From Chitinophagaceae bacterium (GTDB lineage Bacteria > Bacteroidota > Bacteroidia > Chitinophagales > Chitinophagaceae), in assembly GCA_024103425.1 (NCBI GenBank), contig JAGFIS010000039.1:1-64000 (forward strand): a stretch of 64,000 nt of DNA, written 5' to 3'. The notes below the pieces were generated by a model. The model did no database searches and had not been told where the DNA came from. It saw only the letters and a program-made list of their open reading frames with translations. Positions within the stretch are counted from its first letter, which is position 1. The number at the start of each line of letters is the position of its first letter. Shown in pieces: positions 1 to 9,342 of the stretch. The position numbers and the translations under genes are program-made.

Positions 1-21
1 CATAACTAAAAAGTAACGGAT

Positions 22-1194
22 ATGAAAAAGTGGATGAGCATATTTGTTTTATTCTTCTTTGTGGCATGTAAATCTTCAGAGCCCGATTTAGTGTCGTCTG
101 AATATTATTACACATGCAGTATGCATCCTCAGATAGTTGAGAACAAACCCGGACTTTGTCCGATCTGCCATATGGATCTCATTAAGGTAAAGCGTACCCA
201 GTCGGCACCCGATGAGATTACTTTGAGTCCTGAGCAAATTCGCCTTGCCAACATCGTTTCAACTACCATTGTTGAAGGGGATGTGGCAACTAAAAATATT
301 TTCACTGGAATTATTACCGAAGATGAGAGCAGAACCAATGCTGTCACCTCGTGGATTTCAGGAAGAATAGATAGGCTCTATTATAAGAATACTTCAGACT
401 ATGTTGCGAGGGGAGCCCCAGTGTTTTCTATCTTCAGCGAAGAGTTGCGCAATGCACAACAGGAATATCTGTCGGCCGTTGAAAAGAAAAACACCTTAGA
501 CAATAACATTATCGACTTTGACAGAATTATTGAAGGAGCAGCTCAGAAACTGCTGACAATGGGGCAGACGCGTGCGCAGATAGAATCCTTACGCAAGGAA
601 GGGAAAGCACCCGGACTTACCACTTATTACAGCCCCGCATCGGGAGTAATCATCGACCTTCCTGTTTTGGAAGGTGATTACGTACAGGCAGGCGGGATGG
701 TTATGAAACTGGCCGATTATTCATCGCTGTGGATTCAGGCGCAGGTTTATCCCAATCAATTGGCATCACTGCGCGAAGGGGATAATGTGCAGATTGAATT
801 TCCTGACCTGGCAGGTTTAAAACTTCCGGGAAAGATTGCATTCATCAGCCCGGAGATAATGCCCGACAGCCGCCTCTCACAAGTGAGAATTGAAGTGTCT
901 AACCGTAACGGGAAGCTGCGTCCGGGTATGGCCGCTTATGTCACATTCCAAAGGCCGGTCAGCAAAACTCCTGTTTTACCCCTGGATGCCGTTATCCGAG
1001 ATAACGATAAAAATATCGTGTGGGTTCAGACCGGTGACGAAAACTTCAAGTGGAAAGAAGTAAAGCTGGGAGAAGAGAGCAATCACCAGGTAGCCGTCTT
1101 ATCGGGATTAGATCCGGAGGATAAAGTGGTTGTGAGCGGTGTATACTTGCTGAACAGTGAGTATTTGTTGAAGAAGGGCCTTTCCGGGGAATGA
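22..1194 (+). CDS. cusB: Efflux RND periplasmic adaptor (CusB-like membrane fusion protein)
   Basis: This is a 390-residue periplasmic adaptor for a tripartite heavy-metal (Cu/Ag-type) RND efflux pump, linking inner-membrane pump to outer-membrane channel. A lipoprotein signal ends at Cys16 (FVAC). Residues 29-56 form a heavy-metal-binding domain with Cys32, Met34, His35, Cys46, Cys49 and Met51 as likely ligands. The barrel-sandwich hybrid, hairpin and beta-barrel domains of membrane fusion proteins follow, with the PVLPLDAVI strand near residue 315. Length is normal for the family. Only 21 bases precede it, so the pump (cusA) and channel genes expected upstream lie outside the window. The gene is probably the last of its operon, because a repeat-filled gap follows. 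The family is clear; the metal specificity is inferred. Confidence 0.88.
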   Translation: MKKWMSIFVLFFFVACKSSEPDLVSSEYYYTCSMHPQIVENKPGLCPICHMDLIKVKRTQSAPDEITLSPEQIRLANIVSTTIVEGDVATKNIFTGIITEDESRTNAVTSWISGRIDRLYYKNTSDYVARGAPVFSIFSEELRNAQQEYLSAVEKKNTLDNNIIDFDRIIEGAAQKLLTMGQTRAQIESLRKEGKAPGLTTYYSPASGVIIDLPVLEGDYVQAGGMVMKLADYSSLWIQAQVYPNQLASLREGDNVQIEFPDLAGLKLPGKIAFISPEIMPDSRLSQVRIEVSNRNGKLRPGMAAYVTFQRPVSKTPVLPLDAVIRDNDKNIVWVQTGDENFKWKEVKLGEESNHQVAVLSGLDPEDKVVVSGVYLLNSEYLLKKGLSGE

Positions 1195-1208
1195 TGAACG
1201 AGACAGAA

Positions 1209-1390
1209 TTATGAATTTTGAATTATAAATTATGAATTGTGGCCAGGCTGTACGGGCAACCTTTAGGGTTTGCCGCGAGGTAATGCGCCCTGATATAACT
1301 CTGAAGGTTTTACAGTTTATAAATCTTGAATCTTAAATCTTAAATTTTAAATTTTAAATTTTAAATCTCAAATCTCAAATCTAAAACCTT
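1209..1390. repeat. Heptad-phased AT-rich repeats in the cusB/epimerase gap
   Basis: Two blocks of 7-base units occur here. At 1209-1236 there are four units of the type TTATGAA/TTTTGAA/TTATAAA. At 1321-1390 there are ten consecutive units of the type AAATCTT/AAATTTT/AAATCTC, all in one register. The DNA between them (1237-1320) shows no gene. The same 7-base phasing recurs at several other intergenic sites in the window. Confidence 0.8.
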
Positions 1391-1434
1391 GAATTCGTTT
1401 CGAAACACACATCGAGTTGTGAGCAAAATCACGG

Positions 1435-1442
1435 TAACTTTG
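1435..1442 (+). promoter_or_regulatory. Bacteroidota -7 promoter box for the epimerase gene
   Basis: TAACTTTG matches TAnnTTTG exactly. It predicts transcription starting near 1449, about 33 nt before the ATG at 1482. The -33 element is weak. Confidence 0.55.
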
Positions 1443-1481
1443 ACACATACTTAATATACTTCAAGTTCTCAAATACAGCCT

Positions 1482-2528
1482 ATGCCCACTCCACCTCTCA
1501 ATCAGAAAGACCGGAAAGATATCCTCAGGGGAAATGTGTTTTACTGTATCGATGCCCATACCTGTGGGAACCCTGTGCGCGTGGTAGCAGCCGGTGGACC
1601 GGCACTCGAAGGGAAAAACATGAGCGAGAAGCGGCAACATTTTCTGAAAGAGTACGACTGGATCAGAAAAGGATTAATGTTCGAGCCGCGTGGGCACGAC
1701 ATGATGAGCGGAAGTATTTTCTATCCGCCCCATGATCCCGAAAATGAAGTGGCAGTGCTGTTCATTGAAACCAGCGGCTGTCTGCCCATGTGCGGACACG
1801 GAACAATTGGTCTCATTACCATTGCTATAGAAGAAGGATTGATTCAGCCAAAAGTACCCGGCAAAGTGAGGATGGAAGCTCCTGCCGGATTGGTAGAAGT
1901 GTCTTATGAAATGGAAGGAGATAGAGTGAAGTCCGTTAAATTAGTGAATGTGCCCTCCTATCTTGCTGCAGAAGGACTGGAAATAGATTTTCCTCCTTTA
2001 GGCCGCCTGAAGATTGATGTTTCTTACGGAGGTAATTTTTATGCTATTGTAGATGTACAGGAAAATTTTTTGGGGTTGGAGAATTATTCTGCTGATCAAT
2101 TAATCAGCATGAGCCGTGATCTCAGGAAGATGATCAATGAACAATACTCATTTGTTCACCCTGAAAATGATACAATACGCGGATGCTCACACGTAATGTG
2201 GACGGGTGCTGTGCTAAATCCAAAATCCACCGCTCGCAACGCTGTCTTCTATGGAGATAAAGCTATTGATCGCTCACCTTGCGGCACAGGTACTTCCGCG
2301 CGTATGGCGCAGTGGTATTCCAAAGGAAAACTGAAGAAAGGAGATGTCTTTATTCACGAGAGTATAATCGGATCTACGTTTGAAGGAACAATTGAAGAAG
2401 AACTGACGATAGGAGGAAAGCTTGCCATCCGTCCGGGCATCAGAGGTTGGGCAAAGATCTACGGATACAATACCATTTCTATTGACAAGGACGATGACCC
2501 CTATGCATACGGCTTCCAGGTAATTTAA
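1482..2528 (+). CDS. 4-hydroxyproline 2-epimerase / proline racemase family
   Basis: This is a cytosolic cofactor-independent epimerase, probably converting trans-4-hydroxy-L-proline to cis-4-hydroxy-D-proline for catabolism. The two catalytic cysteines of the family are both present: Cys104 in MCGHGTIG and Cys267 in DRSPCGTGTSA. This Cys/Cys pair fits an epimerase or racemase; trans-3-hydroxyproline dehydratases have Thr at the second position. The length of 348 residues is usual. The gene stands alone, with its own promoter box and no hydroxyproline oxidase or deaminase genes beside it, so the substrate is inferred. The convergent methyltransferase gene ends 7 bases downstream. Confidence 0.88.
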   Translation: MPTPPLNQKDRKDILRGNVFYCIDAHTCGNPVRVVAAGGPALEGKNMSEKRQHFLKEYDWIRKGLMFEPRGHDMMSGSIFYPPHDPENEVAVLFIETSGCLPMCGHGTIGLITIAIEEGLIQPKVPGKVRMEAPAGLVEVSYEMEGDRVKSVKLVNVPSYLAAEGLEIDFPPLGRLKIDVSYGGNFYAIVDVQENFLGLENYSADQLISMSRDLRKMINEQYSFVHPENDTIRGCSHVMWTGAVLNPKSTARNAVFYGDKAIDRSPCGTGTSARMAQWYSKGKLKKGDVFIHESIIGSTFEGTIEEELTIGGKLAIRPGIRGWAKIYGYNTISIDKDDDPYAYGFQVI

Positions 2529-2534
2529 GATTGG

Positions 2535-3425
2535 CTATTTCTTCCTCAAAACATAAATCAGCGAACTGCACCTGTCAGGATTTTTCTTCGCCCTCCGGTT
2601 AGAAACTGCCCCCGTGTAAAACGCTTTGAGGAAATTAGACTTCCCGCTTTTATACTTTTCGCTCAGCAGGCTGACGTAGAAACTGTCGTACATCATCAGC
2701 TTCTTATCTGTTATTGTGAAGTGATATTTCTCAGCCAGAAAGTTCATTGAGCCGGGAGAGAAGTGATACAGGTGCCGGGGCACATCCCATGCAGCCCAGA
2801 AGGTTCCATAGTGCTCAGCATCGTAAGAAGTGTGATTCGGTACCGCAATGAAAATTACACCGTTATCTTTCAGCAGCCTGTGTAATTCCTTCATCTGATA
2901 ATCTAATTGATGTACGTGCTCCAGTACATGCCACATAGTGATGACGTCGAAAGATTTATTTTCAAGAGATTGCAGATGCCCGGAATCAAAGGTTTCCAAC
3001 TGATGCAGTGTCCGGGCATTTTTTCTGGCGATTTCATCGGGTTCGATTCCTGTAACATTCCATCCTGCCGATTGCATGGTATGCAAGAAACCACCCGTTC
3101 CACTACCGATATCGAGGAGGTTGCCTTTCTGTTTGCCGGATATTCTTTCAATCAGTTTTTGCTTATCCTTCAGTGTCTGCTTCCTGACGGTGTGGTAAAG
3201 TTGATTGACGATGCCTTTCGCGGTATCGGAATGTGAGATGTATTGTTCCGCCTGATAGTATTTGGCACTTTCGTCTTCCGCCGGAACGTCCTGAGTGAAT
3301 AACAACCCGCACCGGTCACATGCACATACCGGAAAAGTTTCTCCGCTGATAGAGAAGTCTTTTATCTCGTATCGCTGAGCAAACTGTTCGTTTCCGCAGA
3401 GCGGACATTTCGTGTAGTGAATCAT
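2535..3425 (-). CDS. Class I SAM-dependent methyltransferase with N-terminal zinc ribbon
   Basis: The 296-residue protein starts with a zinc-ribbon-like module (Cys7-x2-Cys10 and Cys36-x2-Cys39). A Rossmann-fold methyltransferase follows, with SAM-binding motif LLDIGSGTGGF near residue 101 and a post-motif MWHVLEHV near 163. The architecture matches Methyltransf_23-type enzymes often found with sugar or lipid modification genes, but the substrate cannot be read from the sequence. Its ATG overlaps the stop codon of the upstream HU-like gene by 4 bases, so the two are co-transcribed and probably translationally coupled. The C-terminus ends in a basic RRAKKN...LRKK tail. Confidence 0.8.
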   Translation of the reverse strand: MIHYTKCPLCGNEQFAQRYEIKDFSISGETFPVCACDRCGLLFTQDVPAEDESAKYYQAEQYISHSDTAKGIVNQLYHTVRKQTLKDKQKLIERISGKQKGNLLDIGSGTGGFLHTMQSAGWNVTGIEPDEIARKNARTLHQLETFDSGHLQSLENKSFDVITMWHVLEHVHQLDYQMKELHRLLKDNGVIFIAVPNHTSYDAEHYGTFWAAWDVPRHLYHFSPGSMNFLAEKYHFTITDKKLMMYDSFYVSLLSEKYKSGKSNFLKAFYTGAVSNRRAKKNPDRCSSLIYVLRKK

Positions 3426-4042
3426 TTTGAAATATAGGTCGCCGGTGCATTTTCCGGATTCAGGTATGAAGGGTGGTTACCCGTTAAATAAAAGAAACCG
3501 TAAAGTACTACTGCAATGAACAGAAGTATCAGAGCGGCAATCCACCACCTGGAGCCGGTATTGTCATTCTGCGCTTCGTGAAGCAGCTGATGCATCTCCT
3601 TGGTATCAGATTCTGTATCGCCGACGAGCATTTTATGTGCCTCGCCTTCATGAACAGCGAATTCGGCCTTTACGGCAGGGAAGAACTCCTGCGGCGTTGC
3701 GTTGCGCAATTGAATTTTCCCTGCTTCATTCTCATAAAGCGTCCCTACAGATGGGATATCGATAGTACCGGAGTTGTGAATTTTCTCTACCGCATTATTT
3801 GCCCATGATGCTACTTTACTCTCAGCCTCTTCAACCGTACAGTTCATGTAACGTGCAATATACACAGAGAAATCTCTTGTCATCTGTCCATTGCCTTTTT
3901 GAAGCACGTAGTTGAATTCAGGGCCGCCCATTAACTGCGCAGGCCTGTCTGCATAAGCACTTGCCTTCTGAAGGATAAGATCACCGAAGGGTAATTTACA
4001 CTCACCTTTTTGAGCCAGAAACGATGCAATAAGTTCTTCCAT
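3422..4042 (-). CDS. Membrane-anchored HU/CCDC81-like domain protein
   Basis: This 206-residue protein has an HU-fold-like N-terminal part (about residues 1-120, with an IPSVGTLYENEAG element resembling the HU-CCDC81 bacterial domains). A single transmembrane helix (IAALILLFIAVVLYGFFYL, around 166-185) and a short C-terminal tail follow. Related Bacteroidota proteins often carry an extracytoplasmic SPOR domain after the helix; none is visible here. The start is placed at the ATG at 4042, not at an upstream TTG, because an exact TAnnTTTG box (4049-4056, minus strand) sits just before it. It overlaps the methyltransferase by 4 bases. Its role is unknown; cell-envelope or nucleoid anchoring is only a guess. 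Confidence 0.7.
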   Translation of the reverse strand: MEELIASFLAQKGECKLPFGDLILQKASAYADRPAQLMGGPEFNYVLQKGNGQMTRDFSVYIARYMNCTVEEAESKVASWANNAVEKIHNSGTIDIPSVGTLYENEAGKIQLRNATPQEFFPAVKAEFAVHEGEAHKMLVGDTESDTKEMHQLLHEAQNDNTGSRWWIAALILLFIAVVLYGFFYLTGNHPSYLNPENAPATYISK

Positions 4043-4048
4043 TTCAAA

Positions 4049-4056
4049 CAAATCTA
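4049..4056 (-). promoter_or_regulatory. -7 promoter box for the HU-like/methyltransferase operon
   Basis: On the minus strand the sequence reads TAGATTTG, an exact TAnnTTTG match. The expected transcription start falls at about 4042, the first base of the ATG, so the message would be leaderless. Confidence 0.5.
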
Positions 4057-4078
4057 TGCAAATCCTCTAACAGGAATA

Positions 4079-5710
4079 TCAAAATCTGACAATCACACCT
4101 CCGATTGCCTGCAGTCCATACACAGGGTATCTTTCCCACCACTGATATTTACTGTTGAGAATATTATTTAGATCCAGCCATGCGCTGAACATATCCGTAA
4201 TTCTGAATTCTGCACCGATGCTCAGATCTGTTCCGCCGTTAAGCGAAACATCAGTGCCATTGCGCATTGCTTTGGCACCCGAGAAGGTGATGAAGTCTCC
4301 TTTCACCAACAACTGGTCTATAACATTCCAACGGATAGAACCCGTGAGCTTCAGCGGGTAGAGTCCCCAGGCAAAGGAATTGTTCTTCAGTCCCGAATAG
4401 TAGTTGACATCCACACCGGCAGTAACCGAAAATTTATCCTGTTTAACAAAATTCATGTCTCCGTGAATCTGAAAATCGTTGACATTAGATTCATTCACCA
4501 GCAGAAAATCTTTCGGGTCAGTACCGTCATTCATGTACAACGGCATGTTGGTGTATTTGATGAATGCGGCTTTAGCATTGAAGTTGAAGTGATCTCCAAG
4601 GGTAGCCTTGATACCTCCGTAGTATTGTACCTCTTTTGTGTTGTACAGGAAGACCGGGTCTGCAATGAACGGGTTTACGCCGGTCAGGGTTCTGTAGCTG
4701 TTGGCGATATATCTGCCAACCCATCCACCCTGAATAGCAATGACATTTTCCTGTAACTGGAATACACCGTAGATATTGGGCAGCAGGGCTGACTCGGAGT
4801 TATTCCACGAGGGTGTGATACCTGCGTTGAGTTTGAAGATTTCATTTCTGTATTCAAAAGACGGAGAGATTTGGAACAGTGAATTGGTCAGTTTCAACGA
4901 CATACTGTTGATCTTGTAGCCGTTTACGTTGGCCATTATCGCCAGCTTGATCTTCATGTTATCACCGAAAGCCTTCTCGGCCGGCAAATTGGCGTATAAG
5001 GTGCTCTCATCCACTTTGTTCTCTCTGGTGAAAGCATTGAGTTCGATGTGGGGATCGAAATTGATTCCAAGGTCATTGACCTCCCTGTTTCTGAAGCCTG
5101 CAGTCAGTGTCATGTTTCTGTAACTCCTGCGGATATCCTTCTTGGCATAATCAAACAGGTCGTGATCGTATCCGTAGAGGTACTGCTCATTGGTCGATAT
5201 GCCGAAAGATCCGTAGAGTTCATTCTTATCGATACCGATATTACCCGAGGCTTTCAGGTTGATTTTACTGAAATCCTGATTTTTGATTTTCCCTCTTGAA
5301 GAAATGTAATCACCGTAAATATTGAACAGGCCGTCTTTCACATTACCGAATCCTAATGCTGCTTCGATGTATGGAGTTGTGAAGTTGCCGAATCCAGCTT
5401 TCACGTAATTGCGGTTCCCAAGCAGTACTGTAGTATCAATCGTCAATGATTGTGGTTGTAATACAACGGGGCGGTGTGTGAAGAACAGGTTTTGAGCGGG
5501 TATGTTATAAGCCAGTCGCGGGGCTGAAGTATCTGCAGCAAGGGGCGAGGCAGAGAAATTGATCTTTACTGCATTCCTCAGATGCGGTTTATATGTCGAG
5601 ATAATTTCAACAGTCTGACGCGACAGCGTGTCCTGTGCATAAACACCCGGATAAAAGAGTGCTGCGAGAAAAAACGTGCTTAATATTTTTTTAAATGGCA
5701 TCCTGCTCAT
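4079..5710 (-). CDS. Outer-membrane beta-barrel protein, partner of the TPR gene
   Basis: A 543-residue exported protein with a signal peptide ending near residue 25 (ALFYPGVYAQ). Dense alternating beta strands continue to a C-terminal Phe (GGVIVRF), the usual end of a BamA-inserted barrel. It resembles the barrel part of TonB-dependent receptors but has no recognisable plug or carboxypeptidase-like domain. The gene starts 11 bases after the stop of the large TPR gene and is surely in the same operon. In Bacteroidota this pair often occurs together, which suggests a TPR periplasmic partner working with an outer-membrane barrel. The function is unknown. Confidence 0.75.
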   Translation of the reverse strand: MSRMPFKKILSTFFLAALFYPGVYAQDTLSRQTVEIISTYKPHLRNAVKINFSASPLAADTSAPRLAYNIPAQNLFFTHRPVVLQPQSLTIDTTVLLGNRNYVKAGFGNFTTPYIEAALGFGNVKDGLFNIYGDYISSRGKIKNQDFSKINLKASGNIGIDKNELYGSFGISTNEQYLYGYDHDLFDYAKKDIRRSYRNMTLTAGFRNREVNDLGINFDPHIELNAFTRENKVDESTLYANLPAEKAFGDNMKIKLAIMANVNGYKINSMSLKLTNSLFQISPSFEYRNEIFKLNAGITPSWNNSESALLPNIYGVFQLQENVIAIQGGWVGRYIANSYRTLTGVNPFIADPVFLYNTKEVQYYGGIKATLGDHFNFNAKAAFIKYTNMPLYMNDGTDPKDFLLVNESNVNDFQIHGDMNFVKQDKFSVTAGVDVNYYSGLKNNSFAWGLYPLKLTGSIRWNVIDQLLVKGDFITFSGAKAMRNGTDVSLNGGTDLSIGAEFRITDMFSAWLDLNNILNSKYQWWERYPVYGLQAIGGVIVRF

Positions 5711-5721
5711 TGCTTCTTTAT

Positions 5722-8700
5722 TTAGTTTTCTTCGGGGTTGGATGATTCTACTTTTGAACTTAATTTTTCTTCTTCAATAGTTCTTTCCAGTTTGCGGGCT
5801 GCTTCCTGTTTCACTTCTTCAATTGAGGCATTATCTGCAACACTCTTGAAAGTGGCTTTCGCATTGAAGTAATCTTTTTGCTTGAGGTAGATATCGCCGA
5901 GAAGAATATACGACTTAGCCACCCAGTAATCTGACCCGGAAGCTTTGATGGCATCCATTCCCGCATTCTCTGCTTCGGTGAGATTGTTTTGGAGGAAATA
6001 ACAATTGGCTATTTCGTAGCGTGCCTCGGCGCCCCATGCTCCTTTATTTGTGGCTGCAGTCTGTTTGTAGGCTTTGATCGCATCGGCAAATTGCGCTTTA
6101 GCCTGCAGTGATTTACCCAATACCAGATTGGCGATAGATTTATCGTCGGTACTGATACCTTTACGGGTCAGCAGTTCCTGAGCAGCCACGTTAGCCTGTG
6201 AGAAATCTTTCGTCTGATAATAACTGCGTGTAAGTCCGCGCAATGCTTCGAGTTGATTTTCCTGCGAAGTGGCCAGGCTGAGCAGCTTACTGAAGTAAAC
6301 CTTCGAACTGTCGTAGTTGACGGTTTCAAAATAATAGATGCGTGCTGCCGCTAAGGCTGATTGTTCGGCAAAGCGGCTGGGGCCGGCAGCTACCACCTGC
6401 GCATATCCTCTCACGGCATTTTCAAATTCGCTGTTGCGGTAATAGCACTCACTTCTGTAAAAAATAGCATCCAGTGCATAGCTGCCGTCGGGATATTTCT
6501 CTAAATAATTATTCAGTGCCAGGATGGCTCCGGAGCAATCGTTCTCATTCAGCCTGTGCTGAGCAGCAGCGAAGGTGAGCGAGTCAGCCTCTGTCACACT
6601 CATGTTCTTACCTGATTTCTTGGCGAAATCTATATACTCATTCGGACGGCCAAGTTCAACATAAATTGCTCTCAGATTGACCATCGCTTCATCAGCTTCG
6701 TCAGAACGCGGATACTTCTCAACCAACGCTTTATAATTTTCTAAAGCCTTGGTGTTGTTGTTCATGTTGTAATAAGCCAGACCGAGTTTCATATAGGTTG
6801 CCGGATAAAATGCCGTGGCATTCTTATTCGTCAGAATTTTTTCGAGATACGGCACCGCATCCCTGAATCTCTCCTGAGCCATGTAAGCATTGGCGATTTG
6901 CAGGTAGGCTTCAGGTACGAGTTCGCTGTTCGGGTATTGTTCAATCAGCCGGTTGAAAGTTTTAATCTTCTCGGGCTGGTTGTTGATGCCTGCAATCAGT
7001 GCCAGCTGATAGAGAGAATAATCGCTTTGTGGTAAGCCCATGTTGATGACATTCTGATACATTGTCTTTGAGGTCGTATAATTCTTCTGCATGTACAATG
7101 CATCGGCGGCTCTTACGTAAGCATCCTGCTGCATCGCTGTTGAAGAAGCGGTGAGCTTTGGCTGAATCTTGTTGAAGTTTTCGTATGCTTTCGGGAAATT
7201 ATCCGTCTGCAGGTAACTGTAACCGAGTGTGTAACGTGCATTGTCGGGAGTAACTTCGCCGTCTATTGCCTGATATTGCAAGTACTTGTTAAGACTTTGA
7301 ATCGCATCATTAAACCTGTTCTGGCGGTATGCTATTTCTCCCTGCCAGAAGTGGGCAAATGGCAACACCTTACCGGGGAGCGGATCTTTAATCACTTTTT
7401 CCAACAAGCTGTTGGCTTCGGCGTACTGGTTGTTGTTAATCAATTCCACCGCACGGCCGAAGAGAATTCTAGTGTATATGCGCTGCATCGTCGGCGTCGG
7501 CTTGTCAAAAGATTCGTATAACCGCAATGCTTCAGCGAAATTATTGCTGTTGGCCAGCAGATTGATCAAAATTTCTTTGGCTTCATTTGCATAAGGCGAT
7601 TGCGGGTAGAGGCTCAGGAACTGGTTAATCGAACTGAGAGCAATATCATTATACCCAAGTTCGTACGACAGTTTAGCATAATTGAAGCGGCTTACTTCCT
7701 GCTGGAAACGGTTGCTATTGTTATCGGCACTGTACTGGAATGCGTTTCTTGCATTCGACTTCTGGTTGGTGCGCAGGTAAAGGTCGCCTAACAGATACAT
7801 GGAGTTCTGTCCGAGAGAATCTTTCTCATTGCTCAACTGTTTAAAAGCGTCAATAGCTTGTTCCACCCGGTTGGCATCATAGTAGCAATATGCCAGTTCG
7901 TACATCACTTCAGTGCTTACCTTATCGCTGTTATCTACATAGTTCTGCAGTAAAGGGAGTGCTTTGCCGAATTCTTTCCTTTCATAGTAAATCTGTCCGA
8001 GCAGCAGATTCATCTCTTTCCGGCTTTCGATATTTCCCGCTCTGAGTGCATTCTCTCCGTATGTCAGCGCCTGTTCTTTATGCCCCTGGAAGTAATAAAT
8101 CTGTGCGATGTAGTAGGGGACCTTCCTGCCGTATTCCGGAGTGTTCTCAACCAGCCTGAATGAAGAAAGCGCCCGTTCATAATCTCTCTGCTTGAAGCTA
8201 AGGTAACCGTAATAATAGTTGGCATCCTTATAATACTTGCTTGTTGAAACCTGATGTACTTCATTAAAGAGCGGCCTGGCTTTAGACTCCTGGTTCATTC
8301 TCAGATAGGAGTAACCCAGCTCGAACTTTGCATTTGCTATCTCGTCGTTGGTCAGATTTTCATAACCTGCTCTCTCGTAATAGACGGCAGCGCGGGCAAA
8401 GTCTTCATTGACGAAATAATAGTGTGCAAGATGGTAACTCATCATTTGCTGCCGCGGTTCGTTCACTTCAGCATCGATGAAAACCTTGGCTTCCTCTTCA
8501 GCCCATGACTGACCGAGTTTTAATCTGGTGACAATATAATAATATTGAACATCTTCATTGATGTAAGAGTGGCTGCTTTCTGTATTTGCAGGATACTTGT
8601 CGAGCAATGATTGCAGGATCGTATATGACAGGGCATAATCACCCTTGATGAAATATTCCTTTGCCTTTTTATAATCTTTCTCAGGATCGGTGACACTGTA

Positions 8701-8766
8701 ATTAGCCTGAGAAAAAACGTGTAATGACAGGGTAAGGAAAACAAAAGAAAACAGGATGCGGTTCAT
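5722..8766 (-). CDS. Large exported tetratricopeptide-repeat protein
   Basis: The 1014-residue protein has an N-terminal signal (to about residue 19, HVFSQA) and then tandem TPR/Sel1-like helical repeats along its whole length. Repeat signatures such as YYERAGYENLTNDEIA, ALPLLQNYVDNSDKVS and KALENYKALVEKYPRSDEA recur about every 34-38 residues. It ends in an acidic/polar tail (IEEEKLSSKVESSNPEEN). TPR proteins of this kind are periplasmic or outer-membrane-associated scaffolds. It is the first gene of a two-gene operon with the beta-barrel, with a well-formed promoter upstream. No catalytic domain is visible. Confidence 0.85.
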   Translation of the reverse strand: MNRILFSFVFLTLSLHVFSQANYSVTDPEKDYKKAKEYFIKGDYALSYTILQSLLDKYPANTESSHSYINEDVQYYYIVTRLKLGQSWAEEEAKVFIDAEVNEPRQQMMSYHLAHYYFVNEDFARAAVYYERAGYENLTNDEIANAKFELGYSYLRMNQESKARPLFNEVHQVSTSKYYKDANYYYGYLSFKQRDYERALSSFRLVENTPEYGRKVPYYIAQIYYFQGHKEQALTYGENALRAGNIESRKEMNLLLGQIYYERKEFGKALPLLQNYVDNSDKVSTEVMYELAYCYYDANRVEQAIDAFKQLSNEKDSLGQNSMYLLGDLYLRTNQKSNARNAFQYSADNNSNRFQQEVSRFNYAKLSYELGYNDIALSSINQFLSLYPQSPYANEAKEILINLLANSNNFAEALRLYESFDKPTPTMQRIYTRILFGRAVELINNNQYAEANSLLEKVIKDPLPGKVLPFAHFWQGEIAYRQNRFNDAIQSLNKYLQYQAIDGEVTPDNARYTLGYSYLQTDNFPKAYENFNKIQPKLTASSTAMQQDAYVRAADALYMQKNYTTSKTMYQNVINMGLPQSDYSLYQLALIAGINNQPEKIKTFNRLIEQYPNSELVPEAYLQIANAYMAQERFRDAVPYLEKILTNKNATAFYPATYMKLGLAYYNMNNNTKALENYKALVEKYPRSDEADEAMVNLRAIYVELGRPNEYIDFAKKSGKNMSVTEADSLTFAAAQHRLNENDCSGAILALNNYLEKYPDGSYALDAIFYRSECYYRNSEFENAVRGYAQVVAAGPSRFAEQSALAAARIYYFETVNYDSSKVYFSKLLSLATSQENQLEALRGLTRSYYQTKDFSQANVAAQELLTRKGISTDDKSIANLVLGKSLQAKAQFADAIKAYKQTAATNKGAWGAEARYEIANCYFLQNNLTEAENAGMDAIKASGSDYWVAKSYILLGDIYLKQKDYFNAKATFKSVADNASIEEVKQEAARKLERTIEEEKLSSKVESSNPEEN

Positions 8767-8826
8767 TCAGATATTTTTATAGATACCGTTATCGGGATTA
8801 CGGATAAAATCAATCGTTTCGTGCAG

Positions 8827-8855
8827 CAAAAGTACCAATTCACATAATTTTTCAA
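8827..8855 (-). promoter_or_regulatory. Complete Bacteroidota promoter for the TPR/barrel operon
   Basis: On the minus strand a -33 TTG (8853-8855) is followed after 18 bases by TACTTTTG (8827-8834), an exact -7 box. Transcription should begin near 8820, giving a leader of about 54 nt before the ATG at 8766. Confidence 0.65.
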
Positions 8856-8928
8856 TATTACTTTAATGCCTGAAGAAAAAAGCTATTATTTTGCGCAAAT
8901 CTTTGTTAATTCAAACCCTATATTTTTT

Positions 8929-9336
8929 ATGAAAAAGCTGATTAGCGTTAAGTATTCTCATTTGGCATTTAATACTGGGATGTTGGTTATCAGGGCTGCT
9001 CTTGGTGCGGCATTGATGGCAAATCACGGATATGTGAAGCTGACCAACTTTTCTGAGAGGAAAGACAATTTCATGAATTTTCTGAATATGGGCAGTACCG
9101 TATCATTCACACTTATCACGTTTGCTGAGTTCTTCTGTGCATTCCTTCTGATTATCGGAATGTTCACAAGGCTTGCTGCCATCCCGGTGATTATCGGAAT
9201 GCTGACGGCCTTTATTCTGGCACATGGTGCGGTATTTGCTGAAGGAGAAACACCACTGGTGTATGCGTGTATAGCCTTTTTGATATTATTAGTCGGTCCC
9301 GGCAAATTCAGTATTGACGGGGCGCTTTCAAAATAA
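8929..9336 (+). CDS. DoxX family membrane protein
   Basis: This 135-residue inner-membrane protein has four predicted helices. Family features include LVIRAALGAALMANHGYVKL near the start and the FAEFFCAFLLIIGMFTRLAA helix. DoxX proteins are small membrane proteins linked to quinone or thiol redox in some bacteria; a specific role is not supported here. The start chosen is ATG 8929 (MKKLISVKYS). A longer frame opens at 8866, but its extra 21 residues are unlike a membrane-protein start and lie in promoter-like AT-rich DNA. The thioesterase gene follows 6 bases after the stop, so the two are likely co-transcribed. Confidence 0.78.
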   Translation: MKKLISVKYSHLAFNTGMLVIRAALGAALMANHGYVKLTNFSERKDNFMNFLNMGSTVSFTLITFAEFFCAFLLIIGMFTRLAAIPVIIGMLTAFILAHGAVFAEGETPLVYACIAFLILLVGPGKFSIDGALSK

Positions 9337-9342
9337 AATCAA

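Noticed and set aside
8866..8928. Longer DoxX start
   Set aside because: The added 21 residues are not membrane-like and lie in AT-rich upstream DNA; ATG 8929 gives the family's N-terminus.
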